A stretch of DNA of 64,000 nucleotides from Jiella pacifica (GTDB lineage: Bacteria > Pseudomonadota > Alphaproteobacteria > Rhizobiales > Rhizobiaceae), in NCBI RefSeq assembly GCF_010500815.1, contig NZ_JAAAMG010000001.1, positions 124,001-188,000 on the forward strand. The letters run 5' to 3'. This document shows positions 52,634 to 61,088 of the stretch, piece after piece. A model generated the notes under the pieces. That model was not told the DNA's origin and did no database searches. It worked only from the letters and a program-made list of their open reading frames with translations. A program made the position numbers and the translations under genes. Numbering within the stretch: the stretch's first letter is position 1; the number at the start of each line of letters is the position of its first letter.

Positions 52634-54823
52634 TCAGCCCCGACGGCCGTTGACGAGGTCTCCCTCGATCGAGAAGGGCGCGCCGAGGCGCATCTTGTAG
52701 ACCTGATAGTTCTCCATGATCCGCTGCACGTAGTTGCGCGTCTCGGTGTAGGGGATGCGCTCCACCCAGTCGACCACCTGGTCGAGCGACATGCCACGCG
52801 GATCGCCGAACCGCTCGATCCATTCGCGCGCCCGGCGCGGGCCGGCATTGTAGGCGACGAAGGTGAGCACGTAGGAGCCGGCGAAGTTGTCGATCTGGTC
52901 GCCGAGGTACTGCGCGCCGAGGGTCGCGTTGTAGCCGGGATCGGCGGTCAGGCGCTGCGGCGAATAGGCGACGCCGACCTTGCGGGCCATGCTCTTGGCC
53001 GTGCCCGGCATCAGCTGCAACAGGCCGAGCGCGCCGACCGGCGAGCGGGCCTTCGGGTTGAAGGCGCTTTCCTGGCGGGCGATGGCATAGGCCAGCGCCT
53101 TGCCCGAGGCCGAGATGTTGGCGCTTTCCGGGATCACGCCGATCGGAAAGGCGAGGGCAGGCGCGTCGATACCGCGCCAGTAGGCGATCTTGCCCACCTG
53201 CAGCACGAGATGATGGTCGCCGCGCCGCTCCGCCATGACCGATAGAAGAGCGAGCTCGCCGGGGCTGTCGAGTTCTTCGGCGAGGCCACGATAGAGGATA
53301 TCCGCCCGCCAGTCCGAGCCGATCTGCTCGAGCCGCTGGATCGCCCTGACAGCCGGCCGGGACGCGAAGCGCTGCCGCTCGGCATTGCTCGGATTCGGAA
53401 AGGCGATCGGGCCGGGCCGATGGCCGAGGCGCGAGGCGGCGAGCTGGCCGTAATAGGTGGCGCCGTAATGGGCGGCGCGCTGGTAGTAGCCGCCGGCGCT
53501 GCTCGATCGCGCCGCCTCGGCGGCCCGTCCGAGCCAGTAATAGCCCCGCGACAGGGACAGCGGCTTGTTCGACATCTGGACGATGCGGGCGAAGTGCTGC
53601 GACGCCGTGGCGGGATCGCCGAGGAAGCGCAGGGCGATCCAGCCGGCATGGAACTCGGCTTCCACCGCCTCGGTCGAATCGAGCGCCGAATGGCCGGCGG
53701 CGATGCGGTAGGCCTGTTTCGCCTTGCCGAGATCGAGAAGGTCGCGGGCGACGATGCGCCGCTCGTTCCACCAGGCGTCGGGATCGATCAGCGTGGACGG
53801 ATCGCGCGGCGAGTTCGCCAGGATTTCGGCGGCCTCGTCGACCTTGTGGGCCTTGCGATTCAGTTCGACCGCCGCGAGGAGATAACCTGGGTCCGAGCGC
53901 TGCGAGCGCGGCACGGCGGCGAGCAGCCGTCCGGCATTGCCCTCGTTGCGGATCACCGCCGCACGGGCGGCGTAGAGTTCGCTCGCCCCCGCCAGCTTGG
54001 CGACGCGGGCCGCGTCGCTCACCCGCTCGCGGTAGAGCAGCATGTCCATGCGATGCTTGTGGTCGCTGCGGCCGAGCAGCGTGCCGAAGGTCGACAGCAT
54101 CCGGCTCTCGGTCGAGCGGTCCATCACCTCGGTTCGCCAGCTCTTCTGGATCAGCTGCTTGGCGCGGCCGACCTCGCCGACGGCGAGATAGGCCTTCGCC
54201 AGGGCCATGGCGCCCTCGGGGCTTTCCGGCGTGCTGCCGGCGAAAGCGGAGATCACCTCGCGGGCGGGGCGGTCTTCCCGCCAGATCGCCTTTTCGGAAT
54301 TGATCCGCAGCGCCTTCATGCCCGGCCAGCCGGCGAGCGAGCGGGCGGCATTGGCGATGTCGATCGCCGGCACGTCGCTGCCGCCGGCGAGGGCGATCGC
54401 CCAGGTGAGAATGTCGCGGTCGAGGGAGCCGGGCGTCATGCCCTCGCGGATCGAGCGGGCGCGGCGGGCATTACCGTCGGAAAGCGCCTGCAGCCCGTCC
54501 TTGAGATGGCCATTGACCGCCGCGACCGGCGACATGCTGCGCGGCATCGCCGCGATCGAGGCGGTAAAGGCGGTCGCATCGGCCGGAACCTGCGCGGCCG
54601 GCGGCCGGCGGGGAACGGGAATGCCCGCGGGGATCGGGGCCGGCACCGCGGCGCCGAACCGGCCGGTATCGAGGCCGACGCCCATGGCGACGCCGCCCGG
54701 CCGCGCGGTCGGCACGGGGCCGAGATCGGGCAGGAAGTCCGTCTGCGCGAGAGAAGGCTGCGCGACCAGCGAGGTCGCCAGCGACACCAGCAGCAGTCGG
54801 GCAAGGCGCGAGGGCTTCGGCAT
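52634..54823 (-). CDS. slt: Soluble lytic murein transglycosylase
   Basis: A 729-residue exported enzyme that cleaves peptidoglycan between MurNAc and GlcNAc. The signal peptide is residues 1-27 (hydrophobic LARLLLVSLATSLVAQPSLAQ). The middle (about 100-540) is an alpha-helical superhelix of the Slt70 U/L domain type. The catalytic C-domain has Glu585 in AIARQESAFNP, then GLLQLMPGTAK and the YNAGPRRAREW motif. Three in-frame ATGs cluster at the start; 54823 is chosen because GAGG lies six bases before it. It is divergent from dapA. Confidence 0.92.
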   Translation of the reverse strand: MPKPSRLARLLLVSLATSLVAQPSLAQTDFLPDLGPVPTARPGGVAMGVGLDTGRFGAAVPAPIPAGIPVPRRPPAAQVPADATAFTASIAAMPRSMSPVAAVNGHLKDGLQALSDGNARRARSIREGMTPGSLDRDILTWAIALAGGSDVPAIDIANAARSLAGWPGMKALRINSEKAIWREDRPAREVISAFAGSTPESPEGAMALAKAYLAVGEVGRAKQLIQKSWRTEVMDRSTESRMLSTFGTLLGRSDHKHRMDMLLYRERVSDAARVAKLAGASELYAARAAVIRNEGNAGRLLAAVPRSQRSDPGYLLAAVELNRKAHKVDEAAEILANSPRDPSTLIDPDAWWNERRIVARDLLDLGKAKQAYRIAAGHSALDSTEAVEAEFHAGWIALRFLGDPATASQHFARIVQMSNKPLSLSRGYYWLGRAAEAARSSSAGGYYQRAAHYGATYYGQLAASRLGHRPGPIAFPNPSNAERQRFASRPAVRAIQRLEQIGSDWRADILYRGLAEELDSPGELALLSVMAERRGDHHLVLQVGKIAYWRGIDAPALAFPIGVIPESANISASGKALAYAIARQESAFNPKARSPVGALGLLQLMPGTAKSMARKVGVAYSPQRLTADPGYNATLGAQYLGDQIDNFAGSYVLTFVAYNAGPRRAREWIERFGDPRGMSLDQVVDWVERIPYTETRNYVQRIMENYQVYKMRLGAPFSIEGDLVNGRRG

Positions 54824-55135
54824 GAACATCCTCATCGGGTGTCGAAACGTCGGTCGGAGCGCCGGCGATTTCGTTTCCGGCATGGTTGTCAATTCTTCCA
54901 CGATCGCCGTTAAGCTCCTGTTACCGTCCGCATTCTTCCCGAAGCTCCGGACGACGACGAGGCCGCTTGTTTCCCCTTTCGAGCTTCAATATGGTCGCCC
55001 ACCAGCGACAGCCTTGCGACGGTTCGCGCCGCTGGCCCGGGAGGCCGCCGTTCCCTGTCGCGCGGCCGGGCTGCAGCTCTTTCGGCGATAAAAACGAACT
55101 CCGCGGCATAAGTCCCGGAGGAGTGGGAGTGAATG
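54824..55135. other. Divergent slt-dapA intergenic region
   Basis: About 310 bp with no gene that I can support. It should contain the two outward promoters. No repeat or hairpin of note was seen. Confidence 0.45.
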
Positions 55136-56017
55136 ATGTTCAATGGCTCGATTCCGGCACTGGTGACGCCCTTCGCCGGGGACGGCACGTTCGCGGAGGA
55201 GACCTTCGCCGACTTCGTCGAATGGCAGATCGCCGAAGGCTCGAAGGGGCTCGTACCCGTCGGCACCACCGGCGAGAGCCCGACGCTCAGCCATGACGAA
55301 CACAAGCGCGTCGTCGAGGTCTGCGTCAAGGTCGCCGCCGGTCGCGTTCCCGTGATTGCCGGAGCCGGCTCGAACAACACCCACGAGGCGATCGACCTCG
55401 CGGTCTTCGCCGAAAAGGCCGGGGCCGACGGGCTCCTCGTCGTGACCCCCTATTACAACAAGCCGAACCAGCGCGGGCTCTACGCTCACTATGCCGCGAT
55501 CGCCAAGGCGGTGTCGCTGCCGATCCTGATCTACAACATCCCAGGACGCTCGATCATCGACATGACCCCGGAAACCATGGGCCGGCTGGCGAGCGATTTC
55601 GCCAATATCGTCGGCGTCAAGGACGCCACCGCCAAGGTCGACCGGGTCTCCGAACAGCGGCTGACCTGCGGCACGGATTTCGTCCAGCTGTCCGGCGAGG
55701 ATTCGACGGCGCTCGGCTTCAACGCCCATGGCGGCCATGGCTGCATCTCGGTGACGGCGAATGTCGCGCCGAGGCTCTGCGCCGAAATGCAGGCCGCCTG
55801 CGCCCGCGGCGACTATGCGGCGGCGGTCGAGATCCAGGACCGGCTGATGCCGCTGCACAAGGCGCTGTTCATCGAGCCGAGCCCGACGGGGGTGAAATAC
55901 GCCCTCGACAGGCTCGGCAAGGTGGCCAATTCCGTGCGCCTGCCGCTGGTGCCGGTCGAGGCTGCGACCGGCGAGGCGATCGACCGGGCGCTCGCCCACG
56001 CAGGTCTCGTCAACTGA
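55136..56017 (+). CDS. dapA: 4-hydroxy-tetrahydrodipicolinate synthase
   Basis: A 293-residue TIM-barrel enzyme condensing pyruvate with aspartate semialdehyde, the first step to diaminopimelate and lysine. Lys162 in [10 protein letters not shown] forms the Schiff base with pyruvate. [18 protein letters not shown], the [13 protein letters not shown] segment with the catalytic Tyr, and [11 protein letters not shown] are all intact. GGGAG precedes the second of two adjacent ATGs (55136), which is chosen over 55133. smpB follows in the same direction, the usual order in alphaproteobacteria. Confidence 0.96.
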   Translation: MFNGSIPALVTPFAGDGTFAEETFADFVEWQIAEGSKGLVPVGTTGESPTLSHDEHKRVVEVCVKVAAGRVPVIAGAGSNNTHEAIDLAVFAEKAGADGLLVVTPYYNKPNQRGLYAHYAAIAKAVSLPILIYNIPGRSIIDMTPETMGRLASDFANIVGVKDATAKVDRVSEQRLTCGTDFVQLSGEDSTALGFNAHGGHGCISVTANVAPRLCAEMQAACARGDYAAAVEIQDRLMPLHKALFIEPSPTGVKYALDRLGKVANSVRLPLVPVEAATGEAIDRALAHAGLVN

Positions 56018-56178
56018 CGATCCGGCCCCGCGCCGCCGCCTGCCGTGCTACGATCTGCGGCAAGCGGCGCGGCTGCGCTGCGGCGGTCCCCCCTGGTGGC
56101 GTCGACCGGCAGGGACCAGATGTCGGGTCACCGCCCCAACTCAAAAGGACGTGCGCTTCACGCGCATCGCATTGAACC

Positions 56179-56649
56179 ATGGCCAAAAAAAAAGCCGCCG
56201 ATTCGAACGTCGCGGCCGAAAACCGCAAGGCGCGGTTCAACTACGAGATCATCGAGACGCTCGAGGCGGGGCTGGTTCTCACCGGCACCGAGGTGAAGTC
56301 GCTGCGCGAGGGCAAGGCGTCGATCGCCGAGGCCTATGCGACCGAAGAACAGGGCGAGCTCTGGCTGATCAATTCCAACCTGCCGGAATATCTGCAAGCC
56401 AACCGCTTCAACCACAACCCGAAACGCCGCCGCAAGCTCCTGGTCCACCGGACCCAGCTGAACAAGCTCGCCGGCGCCGTGCAGCGGGACGGCATGACGC
56501 TGGTGCCGCTGAAGATCTATTTCGACGATCGCGGCATGGCCAAGATGGAACTCGCCGTCGCCAAGGGCAAGAACGCCCCCGACAAGCGCCAGACCATCAA
56601 GGAGCGCGAATGGAACCGCCAGAAGGCGCGGATCCTGAAGGAAGGCTGA
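56179..56649 (+). CDS. smpB: SsrA (tmRNA)-binding protein SmpB
   Basis: A 156-residue OB-fold protein that binds tmRNA and helps to rescue stalled ribosomes. It has the conserved [18 protein letters not shown] start, [16 protein letters not shown] core and a Lys/Arg-rich C-terminal tail ([19 protein letters not shown]). Its length is normal. It sits 160 bp after dapA in the same direction. No tmRNA gene was recognised nearby. A long repeat-rich non-coding stretch follows. Confidence 0.95.
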   Translation: MAKKKAADSNVAAENRKARFNYEIIETLEAGLVLTGTEVKSLREGKASIAEAYATEEQGELWLINSNLPEYLQANRFNHNPKRRRKLLVHRTQLNKLAGAVQRDGMTLVPLKIYFDDRGMAKMELAVAKGKNAPDKRQTIKEREWNRQKARILKEG

Positions 56650-56749
56650 GGGCTTTCGGGCCTTCGATGCCGGCCTTTCGGTCCCTGTTTCCGGGCTTGC
56701 TCCGGTGCGGGTCGGAGCGTCACGGGGACCGGGTGGAGACGCCGCCCCT

Positions 56750-56780
56750 GGATTCTCGGGACGGGGCCCGAGAATGACGA
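56750..56780. repeat. Palindromic repeat unit (same family as 6331-6462)
   Basis: GGATTCTCGGGACGGGGCCC followed by GAGAATGACGA. It differs from the reverse complement of the 6331 unit at only two or so positions and is itself palindromic. Confidence 0.8.
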
Positions 56781-56866
56781 TGCGGGGATGGTTTCGCCCT
56801 CCCGGACATCGACGGACGCGCCGCCGCGAAAGCCACGAACCCCGCCGCTCCGCCCCCTGGACGCGA

Positions 56867-57060
56867 GGCCCGCGCAAAGACCCCGGCAGCGCGGGGCGCC
56901 CCGAGTTTGGCTGCAGTCTCCTCGCCGGGGCGCTTCGAAAAGCGCCGCAGCGATCAGGCTGCCCCAAACGGAGAGGACAGCGGAACGCCGGAGGCAAGCC
57001 CTCCGATATTCAAAGTCTAACGGCTCGCCTCCGGCGCTCCGCGCGGTGTCTTTGCGGGCC
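56867..57060. repeat. Nested inverted repeats, candidate structured element
   Basis: The outer arms GGCCCGCGCAAAGAC (56867-56881) and GTCTTTGCGGGCC (57048-57060) are complementary apart from a 2-nt bulge. Inner arms GCCGGAGGC and GCCTCCGGC flank position 57010. A separate perfect hairpin GGCGCTTCGAAAAGCGCC lies at 56929-56946. The nesting suggests a folded RNA or a MITE-like remnant. No coding frame is convincing. Confidence 0.55.
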
Positions 57061-57470
57061 CTTGGGGCTTGCCACATCCTGCCCGGCCTTTCGCGGCTTT
57101 CGCCGCAGGGCCGCACCGAATGCGCTCACCGGCTGCCGGCGCTTCACCCGCCACGCCTTTTCAGCACGGCGACCTCAAGCGGACCGATCCGCACCCGCGC
57201 CATAGTACGCGAGGGGCCGGCGGAGCCATGACCCGTCCGGGACGCAAACCCCTCCGGAAGGGGCCACGCCGCGGACACCGCCCGCCGTCCCGAACGATCC
57301 CGGCGATCATTCGTGTCCCTCGGGACGGCGGCGAGGGGATTGTAGGGGTGGTGACTGGGGGCGGGGATATCTTTTTTCGCGGGCGCCCATGCGGCGGAGC
57401 GCAACCCCTTGTCTCTGCGCCGTTGCCGCGCTCGTCACGCCACATGACGAGGCGGCGTCCCTCCCCGTTT

Positions 57471-57500
57471 CGTCATCCTCGTGCTTCAGCACGGGGATCC
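57471..57500. repeat. Palindromic repeat unit, second family
   Basis: CGTCATCCTCGTGCTTCAGC followed by ACGGGGATCC. CGTGCTTCAGCACG forms a tight palindrome. It is a relative of common rhizobial intergenic repeats. Confidence 0.6.
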
Positions 57501-57564
57501 ATGCCTCCCCGCTTCCGCCGCCGATCGGATACCGGCAGGACGCCCGTCCGGAACCGGACTGCCC

Positions 57565-57903
57565 CTAACCGGGCGAGGCCCCGCCCCTTGCGGGCCGAGG
57601 ATGACGACGCGGAGAGGCTGCGCGTGATCGGGACAGGATGGCGGCGACCTTCGCGGGCTCGTCATTCTCGGGACGGGGCCCAACAAAGACGAGGCGATGA
57701 AGACGGCGCCCGAACTTAAACGGGGTGCCGACCGTGGAAGGAGGCGGCAGCTCTGCGCCCGTGTTGGCCTTTCCTCCGTACAAAAGCAGTTCGCGGAAGC
57801 TGACATTCAGATTGATCGGGTTGCCAACCTCAAGGGGTGAAAAGGCGAGCGACAGGTTTAGGACAGCCACCCAGGGAGAGCCGTCATCGGCCTCATCGCT
57901 CAT
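57565..57903 (-). CDS. Unrecognised protein whose C-terminus runs into a repeat
   Basis: A 112-residue frame from ATG 57903, which has GAGGAC six bases upstream and lies 26 bp after the previous gene, so it is probably cotranscribed with it. Residues 1-60 look natural (WVAVLNLSLAFSPLEVG, then VSFRELLLYGGK). From about residue 75 the translation (VFVGPRPENDEPA) is encoded by a decayed palindromic repeat unit at 57660-57681, followed by Arg/Pro-rich sequence. The original gene may have ended earlier and was extended by repeat insertion. Family and function unknown. Confidence 0.5.
   Translation of the reverse strand: MSDEADDGSPWVAVLNLSLAFSPLEVGNPINLNVSFRELLLYGGKANTGAELPPPSTVGTPFKFGRRLHRLVFVGPRPENDEPAKVAAILSRSRAASPRRHPRPARGGASPG
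57660..57681. repeat. Decayed palindromic repeat unit inside a reading frame
   Basis: CGTCATTCTCGGGACGGGGC (57660-57679) matches one arm of the 6331/56750 repeat family, after which the sequence diverges. It is translated as part of the 57565-57903 gene. Confidence 0.65.
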
Positions 57904-57929
57904 GTAGTCCTCTTGTTGGTTGAGAAACC

Positions 57930-58973
57930 TCAATAGCGCAGCTTCATGTAGTCCGGGATCGAGAATCGCTGCATGTAAGGCTGGGACCGCGACCGGTTCA
58001 TAGCGTCCCAATACATCGCAACAGCCACTGGTTCGTCGATCTCCGCTGGAACGAGATAGCTATATCTCGTAACGTCGGCGGTCGAATTCGTCGGGACATG
58101 GAATGAACGCCGGAATTCAGTCTGAAGATAGTCGTAGATTGACCAGCGGATGTTGTTCAGGAACTCGCCGATCTGACTTGAATGATAGAAGAAAATGTCT
58201 TGGTGGAACCATTCGAAGAAATTTTCGACCGCAAGGTACGCCTCCTGTTCGCTCACAGAGTGCCCGGCCCGATCGAGCAGCTTACGCAGATGCCCGACAT
58301 TCGTCGCGAGCCGAGCCAGGTTGTGCTTAGCCATGTCGCTGCACATCTTGATGTAGCGAAGGCGCGTGACCCGCAAATCCGCAACGACGCCAATCGCGGG
58401 TAGGTTCACACCCGTTGCCGTAAACTCTCGCTCAAGCCAGCTCGCAAATGCCTCGACCGTCGATGAAAGCCTCGTCGTATCGCGACCAAGCTTTGGATCA
58501 GTGCAAACCTGACGTAGATGAAAAAGGAACGTTAGATCGGAAGGACGGGCATTGCTGGGGGCCGGTTTGAGACCAAGGGGCACGGGATCTCCCTTGAACG
58601 CTCGTATCTCGGATAGGAAGTCGCCGAGCAGGATGACAAACAGCCGTGCCTGTTCGCTGGTCTGAAACATTAAATTAGACGGCTCACGCTGATCGGTCTT
58701 TACGAACATCGTCCAATTGACCATTCCATCAATCATTTCCCAAGTAGATTTGAGAATGATGATTTCACGCTCCGTATCGTTCATTGTCCACCAGCATATC
58801 TTGCGAATCGGTACTCTGTCGGGAACGCGAGGGGCATCGCAGCCCGGATCATATATAAAATGCGAGTAGACGACGGTTCTTGCTAGAATAAAAGTATTGC
58901 CTTGGGCGACGTGATAGGCTGCGATATAGCGGCGATTGCCATCGAATCGGTATTGGAGAGACCCCGGGCCCAA
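57930..58973 (-). CDS. Unrecognised protein of the accessory island
   Basis: A 347-codon frame, AT-richer than the surrounding core genes. I do not recognise the family. It looks soluble, with no signal peptide, and largely helical: LMFQTSEQARLFVILLGDFL, RLRYIKMCSDMAKHNLARLA and ENFFEWFHQDIFFYHSSQI. The DMAKHNLARL helix recalls His-containing helices of HEPN-like folds, but no clean R-X4-6-H motif is visible. The open frame begins at a TTG (58973) without Shine-Dalgarno; ATG 58784 (284 residues, weak GGTGGA) is an alternative. It is divergent from the HEPN gene and followed closely by the 112-residue gene, suggesting one unit. Confidence 0.6.
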   Translation of the reverse strand: MGPGSLQYRFDGNRRYIAAYHVAQGNTFILARTVVYSHFIYDPGCDAPRVPDRVPIRKICWWTMNDTEREIIILKSTWEMIDGMVNWTMFVKTDQREPSNLMFQTSEQARLFVILLGDFLSEIRAFKGDPVPLGLKPAPSNARPSDLTFLFHLRQVCTDPKLGRDTTRLSSTVEAFASWLEREFTATGVNLPAIGVVADLRVTRLRYIKMCSDMAKHNLARLATNVGHLRKLLDRAGHSVSEQEAYLAVENFFEWFHQDIFFYHSSQIGEFLNNIRWSIYDYLQTEFRRSFHVPTNSTADVTRYSYLVPAEIDEPVAVAMYWDAMNRSRSQPYMQRFSIPDYMKLRY

Positions 58974-59167
58974 GCTTCGCGCTCATTCCGGTCGGTCAGA
59001 CAAAATTCGTTTCGAACTAGCCCCTGTCGTCGCTGACGTGATTAGCTGGAGCGACGCCGCATGCCCTGGCGTACTGCTCGAAGTCCTTGCATTCGAATGA
59101 GTGCACTTGAAGGCCGCTGGTCCCTAAAATACTCTGGTCCTTGCGGGTGCTGGGTGGGGGGGGGATC

Positions 59168-60937
59168 ATGCGTCTACCGAAAGATAAATGGCCGGATACG
59201 GACGGTAGCCGTGGCATCCTTCTATTCGCTCAGCTTATGAGCGAGATGCTGACCCCGACGACTTTTGAAAGCTTTCGGGTCTATTCCCTCGATACTATTG
59301 CCCGCGTCCATGAGGCGCTTGATCTGATCGACGACGTTCGCGACCAGCGTGTTCCCCGCGCCGTTCTTGACCCAATTGTCGACGAGATGAAGTGGTCTTT
59401 CGCCAAAGATCCGGCGGCGCAGAGCTTGGCGGCCGACGAGATCGACTCTTTGCTGACGCTGCTCGGCACCAGCTTCTCCTTGGATGATTTTTCGTCGCAT
59501 CTGGAGTTCATCGAGAAGCTTATCGCCGTAGATTACAAGGCGACGATCGAGCACCTGCTGTTGACGCTTTTCGATCAACCGAAACAGCGCATGGACTACC
59601 GCAAGCTGATTGGCTTTTACTGCTCGCATCTGATCAACCTGGGCTATGAGCGAAACCATATCAGGCACGTCGTAGAGGAAACATTCTTTGCCCGGTCTGT
59701 GGTGAGGATGGGGCGCAAGACGCTCGAAAAATTCCTCGGCACGTTCGACGGAAAAAATCACCGTTATCTTGTTCAGGTCGGCGTTACTCGTGATTTAGGA
59801 AACTACCTGCGCGGTCTGGGCTTCAACGCATCAATGCGAATTACTGGTAGCGCCTATGAGGCTACCCTCGATCAGAACCAAAACGCCCACCTATTGCCGT
59901 CTGTGCTGGATTGGTCGGTGGAAACACTCGACCCCGAATCGGCAATGGACTCGGCCTATCAGGTCCTTAGCGCGCAGCGGGCTATCGTGTTTCTCGATCC
60001 GCACGGAATGCACTGTGAGTGGGGGCAGACGATGCACGTCACGCTCCATCGAGCGCAATCAGGCAGGGCAATCACAAAGTCTGACTTCTTTAACGAGAAA
60101 CCTCGCCCGATCTCTACATCGAAGAAGGTAAGGCGCGTACCGCGCGCTCGTACCATCAGCAACTATGCTGCGGATATTGTGGGCAACTTCGACGAGCCGT
60201 CGACGGAGCGACTCGTCAGTTCGATCCGAACCGCCGCATTAGCGCGAACCTCCTTCAATTCAGAGAACCGGCTAATTTCTCTTTGGTCCGCGATTGAGGT
60301 GTTGCTAAGCGAACCGAGCGAAGTTGCGCGCATCGTACACTACGCGAAGCTGATTGTGCCGTGCATCGTCATGCGGCACGCCCGCCGCCAAGTCATCGCG
60401 ACCTACAACGAGTTGCTCCCGCGTTATCGGAGTCGGCTCAACAAAATTATTATGTCGATGCCTACCGAGGCGCACGGTCAAGAAGCATTTGCCGAATTAA
60501 TTTTCCTGTCCGAGAACGCACCCTACCAACAAAATTTGTGCAAGCTGCTGGCCAGCAATCCCCTTGCGTTACATCGGCTTTTCAAGCTTCAGCGCGACTA
60601 TAGGACGATTAGGGCGGTTAACTGTACGATGGATGATCACTATGATCGCGTGCGGTGGCAAATCCACCGTGTTTACCGCGCCCGAAACCAGTTGGTACAC
60701 GCCGGTCGGATGCCTTCGTATCTAGAATCGGTGATACTGAACTTGGCAGAGTATTACCGCTCTGCGATCGTTACCATAGTCGGTCGGGCGAAGAAGGAAG
60801 AGGTGAAATCTGACATCGACCAAGTCGTGTCGGAAATTGGCATCAAGTATGGAATCATGCGAAATCATTTTAGAAAAGGCAAGCCCGACACACCCTTGAC
60901 CAAAGAGCAGGTAGGCAAGATAATGGATATTCGATGA
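59168..60937 (+). CDS. Apea-like HEPN-domain protein, putative defence RNase
   Basis: A 589-residue cytosolic protein, AT-richer than its surroundings. The N-terminal half (about 1-300) is unrecognised and mostly helical. The C-terminal part (about 350-560) matches the Apea-like HEPN pattern: LISLWSAIEVLLSEP at its start, a helical body, and the catalytic motif RNQLVH, with Arg506 and His511 spaced R-X4-H in RVYRARNQLVHAGR. HEPN proteins of this kind are metal-independent RNases, commonly in phage defence and abortive infection. The start at 59168 follows a G-rich run. It is divergent from the 57930-58973 gene. Target and trigger are unknown. Confidence 0.72.
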   Translation: MRLPKDKWPDTDGSRGILLFAQLMSEMLTPTTFESFRVYSLDTIARVHEALDLIDDVRDQRVPRAVLDPIVDEMKWSFAKDPAAQSLAADEIDSLLTLLGTSFSLDDFSSHLEFIEKLIAVDYKATIEHLLLTLFDQPKQRMDYRKLIGFYCSHLINLGYERNHIRHVVEETFFARSVVRMGRKTLEKFLGTFDGKNHRYLVQVGVTRDLGNYLRGLGFNASMRITGSAYEATLDQNQNAHLLPSVLDWSVETLDPESAMDSAYQVLSAQRAIVFLDPHGMHCEWGQTMHVTLHRAQSGRAITKSDFFNEKPRPISTSKKVRRVPRARTISNYAADIVGNFDEPSTERLVSSIRTAALARTSFNSENRLISLWSAIEVLLSEPSEVARIVHYAKLIVPCIVMRHARRQVIATYNELLPRYRSRLNKIIMSMPTEAHGQEAFAELIFLSENAPYQQNLCKLLASNPLALHRLFKLQRDYRTIRAVNCTMDDHYDRVRWQIHRVYRARNQLVHAGRMPSYLESVILNLAEYYRSAIVTIVGRAKKEEVKSDIDQVVSEIGIKYGIMRNHFRKGKPDTPLTKEQVGKIMDIR

Positions 60938-61088
60938 ATATACTCGTGCAATTATAATTATTGTCAGTCGATTCTGACTAATCTATCATTTACGGCTGAT
61001 TTTTACTTTTTGTTATTTAAGGCAAACTGTCTTTTAAAGGCTAGAACGTGATGAATACTGACTTAATGATCGGCGCCGTCCGCCACCC

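Larger units (their letters stand above)
56650..57564. other. Repeat-dense gene-free region after smpB
   Basis: About 915 bp of extreme GC content with overlapping open frames on both strands but no conserved protein, Shine-Dalgarno or coding-like composition. It contains palindromic repeat units (56750-56780 and 57471-57500) and a set of nested inverted repeats (56867-57060). It appears to be an accumulation of repeat elements at the boundary of the 57.6-61 kb accessory island. Confidence 0.55.

Noticed and set aside
56650-57564. tmRNA gene next to smpB
   Set aside because: No tmRNA-like acceptor ends or tag-coding region could be recognised; the region is repeat debris by inspection.
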